DNA of 64,000 nucleotides from ZC4RG30 sp965652645 (lineage in GTDB: Bacteria; Pseudomonadota; Gammaproteobacteria; Steroidobacterales; Steroidobacteraceae). Shown one piece after another: positions 8,636 to 19,225 of this stretch (position 1 is the stretch's first letter; each line of letters opens with the position of its first letter). The DNA lies in assembly GCA_965652645.1 (NCBI GenBank), contig CBFGXE010000011.1:1-64000 (forward strand). The letters are read 5' to 3'. A program made the position numbers and the translations under genes. Under the pieces are notes generated by a model. That model saw only the letters and a list, made by a program, of their open reading frames with translations, was not told the origin of the DNA and did not search any database.

Positions 8636-10377
8636 ATGCAGCGCGGTTCCCGCGCTGGCTGGCGGAAGGCAGCAGCGCCCGTGACGTGGCCATCCTCCTG
8701 GGCATCGGGCTGGTGCTGTTCGCAGCCGGGCTCGGCCTGCGCGATCCCTGGCCCGCGGATGAGCCGCTGCATGCGCTGATCGCGCGCGGCATGCTGGCCA
8801 GCGGCGACTGGCTGGTCCCGATGGTGGGCGGCGATTTCTTCCAGGACAAGCCGCCGCTGCTGTTCTGGCTGCAGGCCGTCTCTTATGCGGTGACGGGCTC
8901 CGAGCGGGTGGGTTTCCTCCTGCCTTCGCTGCTGGCGGGCCTGGGCACGCTGCTGCTGGTATATGACCTCGGCCGGCGCCTGTGGAATCGGGAGGCGGGC
9001 CTGGCTGCCGCGCTGCTGCTGCTCTTCACCGTGCAGTTCACGCTGCAGGCGCGGCGCGGGCAGCTCGACGCACTGCTGGTGTTTTTCATCACGCTGTCGC
9101 TCTACTGCCTGCTGCGCCAGCTGCTGCTGGGCGGCGGGTGGCGCTGGGCCATCGGCGCGGGACTGGCCGCGGGCGCCGGGGCGCTCACCAAGGTAGTGGG
9201 TTTCTTCTCCTACTTCATCCTGCTGCCCTGGCTGTTCGCGGTGTGGCGGGGCTGGCCGGGCATCCGCTGGCAGCGGCCCGTGTCCATGTGGCTGGCCAGC
9301 GGCCTGGCCTTCGTGGCGGTCGTGGCAGCGTGGCTTCTGCCCGTGTGGCTGCGCAGTCGCCACGACCCTGCCGTTGCTGCCTACCTGCATGAGCTGCTTG
9401 TCACCCACACGGTGGACCGCTATGTGGATCCCTGGCACCACTATCGTCCTGCCTGGTACTACCTGCAGGTGATTGCCACGCTGTGGCTGCCGGCGGCACT
9501 GCTGCTGCCCTGGCTGGTGCCGCAGTGGCGCGTGGCGCTGCGGCAGCGGGATGCGCGGGTGCTGTTGCCGCTGGGTTTCGTGGCGCTCTACCTGCTCTTC
9601 TTCACGCTGACCCGCGGCAAGCGCGACATCTACATCCTGGGCGCGCTGCCCATGCTGGCGCTGGTGGCGGGGCCGCTGCTCCCGTTGCTGCTGGCGCGCC
9701 CGGCGGTGCAGCGGCTGCTCGGCGGCTTTGTCGCCCTGGTGGGCGCGGCCTGCCTGGTCATCGCCGCCTGGCTGGCCTGGATTGATCCGGAACGCGGCCG
9801 GGTGCTGCTGCAGTCAGGCAACGTGGCAAGCGTTGCGCCGCTGGTGGTGCTCGGCGTTGTGGCGCTTGGCGCGCTGGTGCTGGCCGGATGGCGCAAGGCA
9901 CCACTGGCGGTGGCGGCCCTGCTGGGGTGTGGCTGGCTGATCGCCGGCTGGTGGGTGTTCCCGCAGATGGATGCCGTGCGCTCGGCCCGCGATTTCATCA
10001 CGCGCCTGGAGCAGATGGCCGACCCGGCCCGGGAACTGGGGCTGCTGGCCTATCACGAGCATTTCCTGTGGCACCTGGGTCGCGAGACGGTCAATTTCGG
10101 CCATCGACGGTTCCGGGAGCAGGAGGCGGAGAACCACGATGCCGCTGCCTGGCTGGCGGCACGGCCGGGTCGGCAGCTGCTGGTCCCCGAGCGGCTGCTG
10201 GAGCCGTGCTTCAGCGCGGCGCCGGTGGTCCGCGAGGTGGGGGATTCCAGTCGCGGCCTCTGGTACCTGGTGGAAGGAATGCCGCGGCCGGACTGCGCGG
10301 CCCGCGGGGATGCGACTCGCGCCATCACCTATCACCCGCCGGGCAAAACGGGACGGATTCCTCAAGACCGGCAATAA
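8632..10377 (+). CDS. GT39-family (ArnT-like) membrane glycosyltransferase
   Basis: A 581-residue polytopic membrane protein. The first membrane segment is followed by a periplasmic loop with the DEP signature (PWPADEPLHALIARGML) and FFQDKPPLLFWLQA, the pattern of ArnT and related GT39/GT83 enzymes. Those use a polyprenyl-phosphate sugar to modify lipid A, proteins or other acceptors on the periplasmic side. Roughly ten further hydrophobic helices follow, with a soluble C-terminal part of about 130 residues. It starts inside the stop of the DUF374 gene (ATGA overlap). Sugar and acceptor are unknown; being next to three lipid-acylating or lipid-oxidising genes favours a lipid acceptor. Confidence 0.82.
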   Translation: MNAARFPRWLAEGSSARDVAILLGIGLVLFAAGLGLRDPWPADEPLHALIARGMLASGDWLVPMVGGDFFQDKPPLLFWLQAVSYAVTGSERVGFLLPSLLAGLGTLLLVYDLGRRLWNREAGLAAALLLLFTVQFTLQARRGQLDALLVFFITLSLYCLLRQLLLGGGWRWAIGAGLAAGAGALTKVVGFFSYFILLPWLFAVWRGWPGIRWQRPVSMWLASGLAFVAVVAAWLLPVWLRSRHDPAVAAYLHELLVTHTVDRYVDPWHHYRPAWYYLQVIATLWLPAALLLPWLVPQWRVALRQRDARVLLPLGFVALYLLFFTLTRGKRDIYILGALPMLALVAGPLLPLLLARPAVQRLLGGFVALVGAACLVIAAWLAWIDPERGRVLLQSGNVASVAPLVVLGVVALGALVLAGWRKAPLAVAALLGCGWLIAGWWVFPQMDAVRSARDFITRLEQMADPARELGLLAYHEHFLWHLGRETVNFGHRRFREQEAENHDAAAWLAARPGRQLLVPERLLEPCFSAAPVVREVGDSSRGLWYLVEGMPRPDCAARGDATRAITYHPPGKTGRIPQDRQ

Positions 10378-10478
10378 GTTGTATCGCCTTCCTCGGAGCC
10401 TGTGACAGAATCGGCCATCAGCTCCACTGCAAGGCTTGTGGCCGCGACGGTCCGCCGCGGCATCGGAGAAAACACATC

Positions 10479-13160
10479 GTGTCCCGCGCCGGCAAGGTCA
10501 CCCCGCTCGAAGCAGGCGCCCTGACGGATGTGTTCGCCAACCCGGCCTGGCTGGAGCGCACCGGGCCGGTCCTCGGCATCGACATCGAGTTCATCAAGGC
10601 CGCGATCGACCTGCAGAACCTGCGGGAGCCGGATTCCGATGAAATGGTTGCCGCCGGCCTTGAGGTCCTGAGGAACGCCGCTGGCGTCGAAGTGGCCTTC
10701 CTGGCCACGCTGGATGGCGCCGGGGAGCGGTTCGAGAAGCTCATCCTCGCCCGGGGCGAGGGAGTGGACTTCACGGGCGAGGCCCTGGACGGCATGGCCC
10801 TGCAGGATTTCCCCTTCCTGGCCTCGCGTTTCGATCACCTGCGTTTCACCACCTACCGCGACACCCACAGTCCCGGCCGGGAGGGAATGCAGGACGCAAC
10901 CCAGGTCGCGGCGCTGGGCCTCAGGTCCATGCTGGTGGTGGCATTGCAGATGCAGCAGAAGCCCGCCGGCATCCTGGCGCTGGCGCAGGCGGGCAGCCCG
11001 ACCAGCTGGGAAGGGGATCCCCTGCTGCTGCTGAAGCTCATCGGCGCCAGCATTGCATCGGGACTGGAGCGCCTGGCGACGCGCACGCGCCTGGTGGAAC
11101 TCTCCGAACGCGCCGAGCTGCTCGACGCCGCCTCCAATGAAGGGCTGTGGGATTTCGACTTCGACCAGAAGCGCCTGTACGTCACCGATCGCTGGAAGGA
11201 GATGATGGGCTACTCGCACCTGAAGCCCGGCGAGAGTGTCGACTGGCGCGGCATGGTGCACCCGGACGACCTCTCGCGCGTGCAGGATGCAATGTTCCGC
11301 CACGTCTCCGGGGCCGCACCCATCTTCGAGAGCGTGCACCGCATGCGCCACAGCAGCGGCGAGTACCGCTGGGTGATCAGCCGCGCCAAGGGCCGCATCG
11401 ACAAGGATGGCCGGCTGCAGCGCCTGATCGGCGTGGAGCTGGACATCACCGAGCGCAAGCTCTACGAGGAGGCGCTGTTCCGCGAGAAGGAAAGTGCACA
11501 GATCACGCTGCAGGCCATCGGCGATGGCGTGATCACCACCGATGCCGATTCCCTGATCGACTACATCAACCCGGTGGCCGAGACGCTCACCGGCTGGCGC
11601 CTCGAGGATGCGATGGGGCGCAACGTGGACGAGGTGTTCCGCGCCTTCCACGAGGAGACCTGCGAGCCTCTGGAAAACCCGCTCACCGGCTGCATCCGCC
11701 GCATGCGGCCGGCCAAGTCCAGCCGCCCGGTGCTGATGATCCGCCGCGACGGCAACGAGCTGTACGTGGATTCCACCGCGGCGCCCATCCGCGACGGCGC
11801 CGGCAAGGTGGTGGGCGCGGTGCTGGTGTTCCACGACGTGAGCGAGAGCCGGGAGCTGAACCGCAAGCTCTCCTACCACGCCAGCCATGACGCGCTCACG
11901 GGCCTGGTGAACCGGCGCGAATTCGAGAACCGGATCGAGCGCTGCCTGAAGAGCGCCCGCGCGCAGGAAGGCTCATTCGCGCTCTGCCACCTGGACCTCG
12001 ACCAGTTCAAGATCATCAATGATTCCTGCGGGCACGCCGCCGGCGACACGCTGCTCGGCCAGATCGGTGCGCTGCTGAAATCCAAGATCCGCTGGCGCGA
12101 CACGCTGGCGCGGCTGGGTGGCGATGAGTACGGCGTGCTGCTGGAGGGCACGTCGCTGGATGACGCCCTGCGCACCGCCGAGGTGCTGCGCGAAGCGGTG
12201 AAGAATTTCCGCTTCGAGTGGGACGAGCGCGTCTTCAAGCTCTCCTGCAGCGTGGGCGTGGTGCCCATCACTGCCGACAACGAGGATGTGGCCTCCATCC
12301 TTTCCGCCGCCGAGGGCGCCTGCGGCGCGGCCAAGGAGCAGGGCAGGAACCGCGTCTACAGCTTCGCCGAGAACGATATCGAGCTGATGCGCCGCCGGCG
12401 CGAGACGCAGTGGGCGGCGCGCATCGGCGCGGCGCTGGACGAGGGACGTTTCGAGCTGTTCCGCATGCCCATCGCCCCGCTGCAGGCGCAGGAGGCAGGC
12501 GAGCACTACGAGATCCTGGTGCGCATGCGCGACGAGACCGGCAAGATCGTCTCCCCGGATCATTTCATCGCCGCCGCGGAACGTTACAACATCACCCCTG
12601 CCATCGACCGCTGGGTGGTGGAGAACACGCTGCGCTGGCTGGTCTCCGAGGCCGACGAGCGCGAGAAGCTTTCCATGTGCGCCATCAACCTCTCCGGCCA
12701 GAGCCTTGGCGACGACAAGTTCCTGCCCTTCGTCATCGAGCGCCTGGCCACCAGCGGCATCGACGCCTCGAAGATCTGCTTCGAGATCACCGAGACCTCG
12801 GCGGTGGCCAGCCTGTCGCAGGCCAACCGCTTCATCCGCTCGCTGAAGGAACTGGGCTGTCGCTTCGCGCTGGATGACTTCGGCACCGGGCATTCCTCGT
12901 TCAAGTACCTGAAGCAGTTCCCCGTCGACTACCTGAAGATCGACGGCAGCTTCGTGCGCGGCATGCTGGACGACAACATCGACCGCGCGATGGTGACTTC
13001 CATCACCGAGATCGGCCACCTCACCGGCAAGCTGGTGATCGCGGAGTTTGCCGAGACGGCCGAGATCATCGAGATGCTGCGCAGCCTGGGGGTGGACTAC
13101 GCCCAGGGCTATGGCATCGCGCAGCCCAGCCGCCTGGCCAAGAGCACCCCGCAGGCCTGA
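10479..13160 (+). CDS. Bifunctional-type c-di-GMP protein: GAF-PAS-PAS-GGDEF-EAL
   Basis: An 893-residue cytosolic signalling protein; no membrane segment is seen. Domains in order: a GAF-like sensor (about 55-195), PAS/PAC (about 205-330), PAS (about 335-455), GGDEF (about 465-625, active-site loop GGDEY at 547-551 with an RWRD inhibitory site five residues upstream) and EAL (about 640-885). The EAL signature reads EIL at 678-680, but the other catalytic positions are present: NLSGQ, FEITET, DDFGTG near 799, LKIDGSF and AQGYGIAQP. It therefore could both make and hydrolyse c-di-GMP; which dominates is unknown. GTG 10479 is preferred because GGAGA lies about ten bases upstream. The gene stands alone, converging on nadC. 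Confidence 0.9.
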   Translation: MSRAGKVTPLEAGALTDVFANPAWLERTGPVLGIDIEFIKAAIDLQNLREPDSDEMVAAGLEVLRNAAGVEVAFLATLDGAGERFEKLILARGEGVDFTGEALDGMALQDFPFLASRFDHLRFTTYRDTHSPGREGMQDATQVAALGLRSMLVVALQMQQKPAGILALAQAGSPTSWEGDPLLLLKLIGASIASGLERLATRTRLVELSERAELLDAASNEGLWDFDFDQKRLYVTDRWKEMMGYSHLKPGESVDWRGMVHPDDLSRVQDAMFRHVSGAAPIFESVHRMRHSSGEYRWVISRAKGRIDKDGRLQRLIGVELDITERKLYEEALFREKESAQITLQAIGDGVITTDADSLIDYINPVAETLTGWRLEDAMGRNVDEVFRAFHEETCEPLENPLTGCIRRMRPAKSSRPVLMIRRDGNELYVDSTAAPIRDGAGKVVGAVLVFHDVSESRELNRKLSYHASHDALTGLVNRREFENRIERCLKSARAQEGSFALCHLDLDQFKIINDSCGHAAGDTLLGQIGALLKSKIRWRDTLARLGGDEYGVLLEGTSLDDALRTAEVLREAVKNFRFEWDERVFKLSCSVGVVPITADNEDVASILSAAEGACGAAKEQGRNRVYSFAENDIELMRRRRETQWAARIGAALDEGRFELFRMPIAPLQAQEAGEHYEILVRMRDETGKIVSPDHFIAAAERYNITPAIDRWVVENTLRWLVSEADEREKLSMCAINLSGQSLGDDKFLPFVIERLATSGIDASKICFEITETSAVASLSQANRFIRSLKELGCRFALDDFGTGHSSFKYLKQFPVDYLKIDGSFVRGMLDDNIDRAMVTSITEIGHLTGKLVIAEFAETAEIIEMLRSLGVDYAQGYGIAQPSRLAKSTPQA

Positions 13161-13168
13161 GCGGCAGC

Positions 13169-13184
13169 GTCCGCCCGCGCGGAC
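13169..13184. terminator. Hairpin between convergent genes (candidate bidirectional terminator)
   Basis: A 6-bp perfect stem (GTCCGC with GCGGAC) and a 4-base loop fill half of the 30-base gap between the stop codons of the c-di-GMP gene and nadC. There is no T-run, so intrinsic termination is only possible. Confidence 0.35.
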
Positions 13185-13190
13185 CCGCGA

Positions 13191-14057
13191 TTACAGGGGC
13201 TGGAAGCGCAGCGAAAGGTCGGCCGCGGTCACGTGCTTGGTGAGGGCGCCCACCGAGATGTAGTCCACCCCGGTGCCGGCGATGGAGCGGATGGACTTCA
13301 GGTCCACGCCGCCGGATACCTCCAGCCGCGTGCCCCTGCCACTGGCCTTGCGCTCCGCCACGGCGGTGAGCAGGTCGGCATGGCTGAATTCATCCAGCAT
13401 GATCACCTCGGGCTCCGCCGCCAGCGCCACGCGGAATTCCTGCAGCGTCTCCACCTCGACCTCCACCGGCACGCCGGGGCTGGCCTCGCGCGCGGCGCGG
13501 ATGGCCGCGTCGATGCCGCCGGCAGCGATGGCGTGGTTCTCCTTGATGAGCACCATGTCGTACAGGCCGAGGCGGTGGTTGGAACCGCCGCCGCAGCGCA
13601 CGGCGTATTTCTGCGCCAGGCGCAGTCCCGGCAGGGTCTTGCGGGTATCGAGGATCTGGCAGTCCGTGCCTGCCACCGCGTCAACGTAGCGGCGCGTGAC
13701 CGTGGCTGTGCCCGACAGTGTCTGCACGAAGTTCAGCGCGCAGCGCTCGCCCGTGAGGATGGGGCGTGCCGGACCCTCGATTTCGCACAGCACCGCGGTG
13801 GCGCCGGGCTCCTCGCCGTCGCGCACATGCCAGCGTACTGCGATGGAAGGATCGAGCTGGTGGAAGGTCTCGTCCAGCCACGCCATGCCGCATAGCACGA
13901 TGGGCTCGCGGGTGATCAGGGTGGCGCGGGCGCGCTGGGAGGCCGGAACCAGGGCGGCGGTGACGTCGCCGGGCCCGATGTCTTCGGCCAGCGCCCGGGC
14001 GACTTCGCTTGGAATATCAGGGTTCAAGCGTTTGAAGAATAGGGGGGCAACCCCCAT
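13191..14057 (-). CDS. nadC: Quinolinate phosphoribosyltransferase (nicotinate-nucleotide pyrophosphorylase)
   Basis: This 288-residue enzyme converts quinolinate and PRPP to nicotinate mononucleotide, CO2 and pyrophosphate in de novo NAD synthesis. Diagnostic segments are EDIGPGDVTAAL near the N-terminus, ALNFVQTLSGTAT, DTRKTLPGLR, the GGGSNHRLGLYD loop and KENHI-like KENHAIAAGG, then EVEVETLQE and LEVSGGVDLKSI near the C-terminus. Length is typical. The ATG at 14057 is used; the first ~12 residues (MGVAPLFFKRLN) are not conserved, and a TTG about ten codons in (LNPDIPS) could be the true start. It is divergent from a small lipoprotein gene with only nine bases between the two start codons. 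Confidence 0.95.
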   Translation of the reverse strand: MGVAPLFFKRLNPDIPSEVARALAEDIGPGDVTAALVPASQRARATLITREPIVLCGMAWLDETFHQLDPSIAVRWHVRDGEEPGATAVLCEIEGPARPILTGERCALNFVQTLSGTATVTRRYVDAVAGTDCQILDTRKTLPGLRLAQKYAVRCGGGSNHRLGLYDMVLIKENHAIAAGGIDAAIRAAREASPGVPVEVEVETLQEFRVALAAEPEVIMLDEFSHADLLTAVAERKASGRGTRLEVSGGVDLKSIRSIAGTGVDYISVGALTKHVTAADLSLRFQPL

Positions 14058-14066
14058 AATTCAAAC

Positions 14067-14213
14067 ATGAAACGCGCACTGGTGGCCCTGCTCCTCGTCT
14101 GCGGCGGCCTGCATGGTTGCGCCGCCGCCATCATCGGCGGGGGCGGGTCGAAGGCCCAGTGTGAACAGCGCGATTCGCGCGACTGCCCGAAAAAGGTATC
14201 CCGATGGATGTAA
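14067..14213 (+). CDS. Small lipoprotein (48 residues), unknown function
   Basis: A short frame starting at ATG 14067 encodes a lysine/arginine N-terminus, a hydrophobic segment and the lipobox LHGC with the acylated cysteine at position 18, leaving a mature peptide of about 31 residues that contains two more cysteines (QCEQRDSRDC). Its stop codon overlaps the start of grxD by ten bases, which would couple the two. A signal peptide with a perfectly placed lipobox in so short a frame is unlikely by chance, but there is no homology evidence available here. Function unknown. Confidence 0.55.
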   Translation: MKRALVALLLVCGGLHGCAAAIIGGGGSKAQCEQRDSRDCPKKVSRWM

Positions 14214-14530
14214 CCGAGCGCATCAAGCAGCACATTTCCGCCCAGCCCGTGGTGCTGTTCATGAAGGGCACCCCCGACTTCCCGCAGTGCGGCTTCTCGG
14301 CCCAGACCGTGGCCATCCTCAAGCACGTTGGTGCGAAGTACCACGCCGTGAACATCTTCGAGGACCTGGAGCTGCGCGACGAGCTGAAGAAGTTCTCCAA
14401 CTGGCCGACCTACCCGCAGCTTTACGTGAACGGCGAGCTGATCGGCGGCTGCGACATCGCGATGCAGATGCTGCAGAGTGGCGAACTCGGGAAGCTGATC
14501 GAAGAGGCCGGCGCGAAAGCCACCGCCTGA
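14204..14530 (+). CDS. grxD: Monothiol glutaredoxin, Grx4 type
   Basis: A 108-residue monothiol glutaredoxin with the CGFS active site (FPQCGFSAQT), preceded by FMKGTPDFP, and with the cis-proline segment WPTYPQLYVNG and the C-terminal GGCDIAMQM glutathione-binding motif. Proteins of this family bind a 2Fe-2S cluster with glutathione and deliver it in iron-sulphur cluster trafficking. The start ATG 14204 is inside the end of the small lipoprotein gene. It converges on rnt, with two hairpins in the gap. Confidence 0.96.
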   Translation: MDVTERIKQHISAQPVVLFMKGTPDFPQCGFSAQTVAILKHVGAKYHAVNIFEDLELRDELKKFSNWPTYPQLYVNGELIGGCDIAMQMLQSGELGKLIEEAGAKATA

Positions 14531-14537
14531 TGCCGCT

Positions 14538-14586
14538 GGTCGATCGCAGCAGGACCTGCGATCCGACCACGAAGCGGCTTCGCCGC
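14538..14586. repeat. Pair of adjacent hairpins (REP-like / bidirectional terminator candidate)
   Basis: The gap between convergent grxD and rnt contains two inverted repeats. The first pairs 14538-14549 with 14556-14568 (12 bp with one bulged base, loop CAGGAC). The second pairs GCGGC at 14574-14578 with GCCGC at 14582-14586 around a TTC loop. Neither is followed by a T-run. The arrangement resembles bacterial REP-type elements and would also be suited to stopping or protecting both transcripts. Confidence 0.5.
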
Positions 14587-14614
14587 GCCCGCGTCCCAGG
14601 TCAATCAGCCGTTC

Positions 14615-15304
14615 TTATTCTTCGCCCACCAGGTCCACCGGCGCGGGCATCCCGTCCTTCCATCCCATTGCACGCGCCTTCTCCTCCGAACGCGTGAAGC
14701 TGTCGTGCAGCAGGTTGCTTACGTGGCAGAAGAGGTCTGCCGTGCGCTCGGCGTCGTAGCGGGCCGAGTGGGCTTCGCGGTGGTCCCAGGCGATGTCGGC
14801 GAGTTGCACCGCGCGGGCGAGCACCGTCTGTCCCAATGCGGCGCCGGCAAGCGTGGCCGTGTCGAAGCAGGAGAAGGGGTGGAAGGGGTTGCGCTTGATG
14901 CCGGTACGCTCGACCGCGGCATTCACGAAACCCAGGTCAAACGCGGCGTTGTGGCCCACGAGGATGGCGCGCCGGCAGCCGTGGTTGCGGATGGCGGTGC
15001 GGATCTCGCGGAAGATGCGCTGCAGGGCTTCGGCTTCGTCGAGGGCCGGACGCAGGGGATGCCAGGGGTCGATGCCGTTGACTTCAAGCGAGGCGGGATC
15101 CAGGCGGGCGCCCTCGAAGGGCTTCACGTGGAAGCAGTGGCTTTCGCCACGGCTGACGCGGCCGTCGGGCGCGATGTCGATCATCACCGCGGCGATTTCC
15201 AGCAGTGCATCGGTGCGGGCGTGGAAGCCGCCCGTTTCCACGTCGACGACCACGGGCAGGAAGCCGCGGAAGCGCTTCGCGCACAGGCCGGGATTGCTGC
15301 TCAT
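14615..15304 (-). CDS. rnt: Ribonuclease T
   Basis: This 229-residue protein is a DEDDh-family 3'-5' exoribonuclease that trims tRNA and other stable RNA 3' ends. Exo I is VVDVETGGF, Exo II is GHNAAFDLGF and Exo III is HSARYDAERTADLF with the catalytic histidine. The C-terminal basic segment SEEKARAMGW fits RNase T. Its ATG overlaps the pyrC stop as TGATG, so it is probably translated together with pyrC. Length matches the family (about 215-230). Confidence 0.95.
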   Translation of the reverse strand: MSSNPGLCAKRFRGFLPVVVDVETGGFHARTDALLEIAAVMIDIAPDGRVSRGESHCFHVKPFEGARLDPASLEVNGIDPWHPLRPALDEAEALQRIFREIRTAIRNHGCRRAILVGHNAAFDLGFVNAAVERTGIKRNPFHPFSCFDTATLAGAALGQTVLARAVQLADIAWDHREAHSARYDAERTADLFCHVSNLLHDSFTRSEEKARAMGWKDGMPAPVDLVGEE

Positions 15305-16344
15305 CAGGCTTCGGTGGCCAGGTGCCAGCTTGTGTTGCCGCCTGCACGCAACGGCACGATGGCCTGGTCGGCATACGGGTAGCTGTCGGGCACCGGCCAG
15401 TCGCTGCGTTCCAGCGTTACCGTGCCTTCGTTGAGCGGCAGGCCGTAGAAGCGGGCGCCGGATTCGCTGGCAAAGGCCTGCAGGTGGTGCAGGGCGCCGG
15501 CGGCCTCGAAGGCCTCGCAGTACAGCTCCAGCGCGATCGGCGCCGAAAAGATTCCCGCGCAGCCGCAGGCCTGTTCCTTGGCGTTCCTGGCATGGGGTGC
15601 GCTGTCGGTGCCGAGGAAGAAACGCGGGTCGCCGGCCGCGATGGCCTCGTTGAGGGCGACGCGGTCGCGCTCGCGCTTGAGCACCGGCAGGCAGTAGTGG
15701 TGCGGCCGGATGCCGCCCTGGAAAAGTGCGTTGCGGTTCATCAGCAGGTGCTGCGGGGTGATGGTGGCGGCCACGCCGCTGGCCTGGGAGCGCACGAACT
15801 CGACCGCCGCGGCGGTGGTGACATGCTCGAAGACGATGCGCAGCGCCGGCAGGCGCACCCGCAGGGGCAACAGCACGTCATCGATGAAGCGCGCCTCGCG
15901 GTCGAACACATCCACCTCGGGCCGCGTGACCTCGCCGTGTACCAGCAGCGGCATGCCAACGCCGGCCATGGCCTCAAGCACCGCGTCGATGCGGCGGATG
16001 TCGGTGACACCGGCATCGGAATTTGTGGTCGCTCCGGCCGGGTAGAGCTTGCAGCCATGCACGAAGCCGCTGGCGCGGGCCCTGCCGATCTCCGCCGGAT
16101 CCGTACGGTCCGTCAGGTAAAGCGTCATCAGCGGCTCGAAGCGGGAGCCGGCAGGCAGGGCGGCGAGGATGCGCTCGCGATAGGCGCCGGCCTGCGCCGT
16201 GCTGGTGACCGGCGGCACCAGGTTCGGCATGACGATGGCGCGGCGGAATTGCCGCGCGGTGTGAGGCAGCACTGCCGCCAGCTGCGCGCCATCGCGCAGG
16301 TGCAGGTGCCAGTCATCGGGAGTGCGGAGGATCAGTCGGTCCAT
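15304..16344 (-). CDS. pyrC: Dihydroorotase, class II
   Basis: A 346-residue zinc amidohydrolase that interconverts carbamoyl aspartate and dihydroorotate in pyrimidine synthesis. It shows the metal motif DDWHLHLRDG, the carbamylated lysine in GCKLYPAGATTNSD, HGEVTRPEVD, FEHVTT and the catalytic aspartate in GTDSAPHARN. ATG 16344 was chosen because MDRLILRTPDDWHLH is the conserved N-terminus; upstream in-frame sequence to 16548 does not resemble protein. It heads a two-gene unit with rnt and is divergent from the aceE operon across about 200 bases. Confidence 0.95.
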   Translation of the reverse strand: MDRLILRTPDDWHLHLRDGAQLAAVLPHTARQFRRAIVMPNLVPPVTSTAQAGAYRERILAALPAGSRFEPLMTLYLTDRTDPAEIGRARASGFVHGCKLYPAGATTNSDAGVTDIRRIDAVLEAMAGVGMPLLVHGEVTRPEVDVFDREARFIDDVLLPLRVRLPALRIVFEHVTTAAAVEFVRSQASGVAATITPQHLLMNRNALFQGGIRPHHYCLPVLKRERDRVALNEAIAAGDPRFFLGTDSAPHARNAKEQACGCAGIFSAPIALELYCEAFEAAGALHHLQAFASESGARFYGLPLNEGTVTLERSDWPVPDSYPYADQAIVPLRAGGNTSWHLATEA

Positions 16345-16547
16345 AGCAGTTGCTGCCCCTGTCCGGCTTTGTTGCCGCAGGGATGCGTCGGGCGAAAAGG
16401 GGGCATGTCGTGGCGGGGGTTTGCTTGACCGAACAAGGCTAAAGCCGGATGATCGCGCGCGTCCAAAACAGGCCGCCCTGGCATCGTAGCACAGCGCCAC
16501 TGTTGACTTTTTTCCCGATTGAGGGGCGCCTTCCCGAGGCAGGACCA
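16345..16547. other. Divergent intergenic region pyrC/aceE
   Basis: About 200 bases separate the two starts, so both promoters should be here. TTGACT (16503) and TTGACC (16425) resemble -35 boxes but neither has a convincing -10 at the right distance. I see no clear operator palindrome. A purine-rich AGGCAGGA just before aceE is a usable ribosome binding site. Confidence 0.4.
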
Positions 16548-19211
<2,664 letters not shown>

Positions 19212-19225
19212 GGAAGGGCACGCTG

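Noticed and set aside
9888..10478. In-frame extension upstream of the GGDEF-EAL gene
   Set aside because: It overlaps the GT39 gene in another frame; GTG 10479 has a ribosome binding site and fits the protein.
16503..16530. TTGACT as a -35 box for aceE
   Set aside because: No -10 hexamer follows at 16-18 bases; the downstream sequence is GC-rich.
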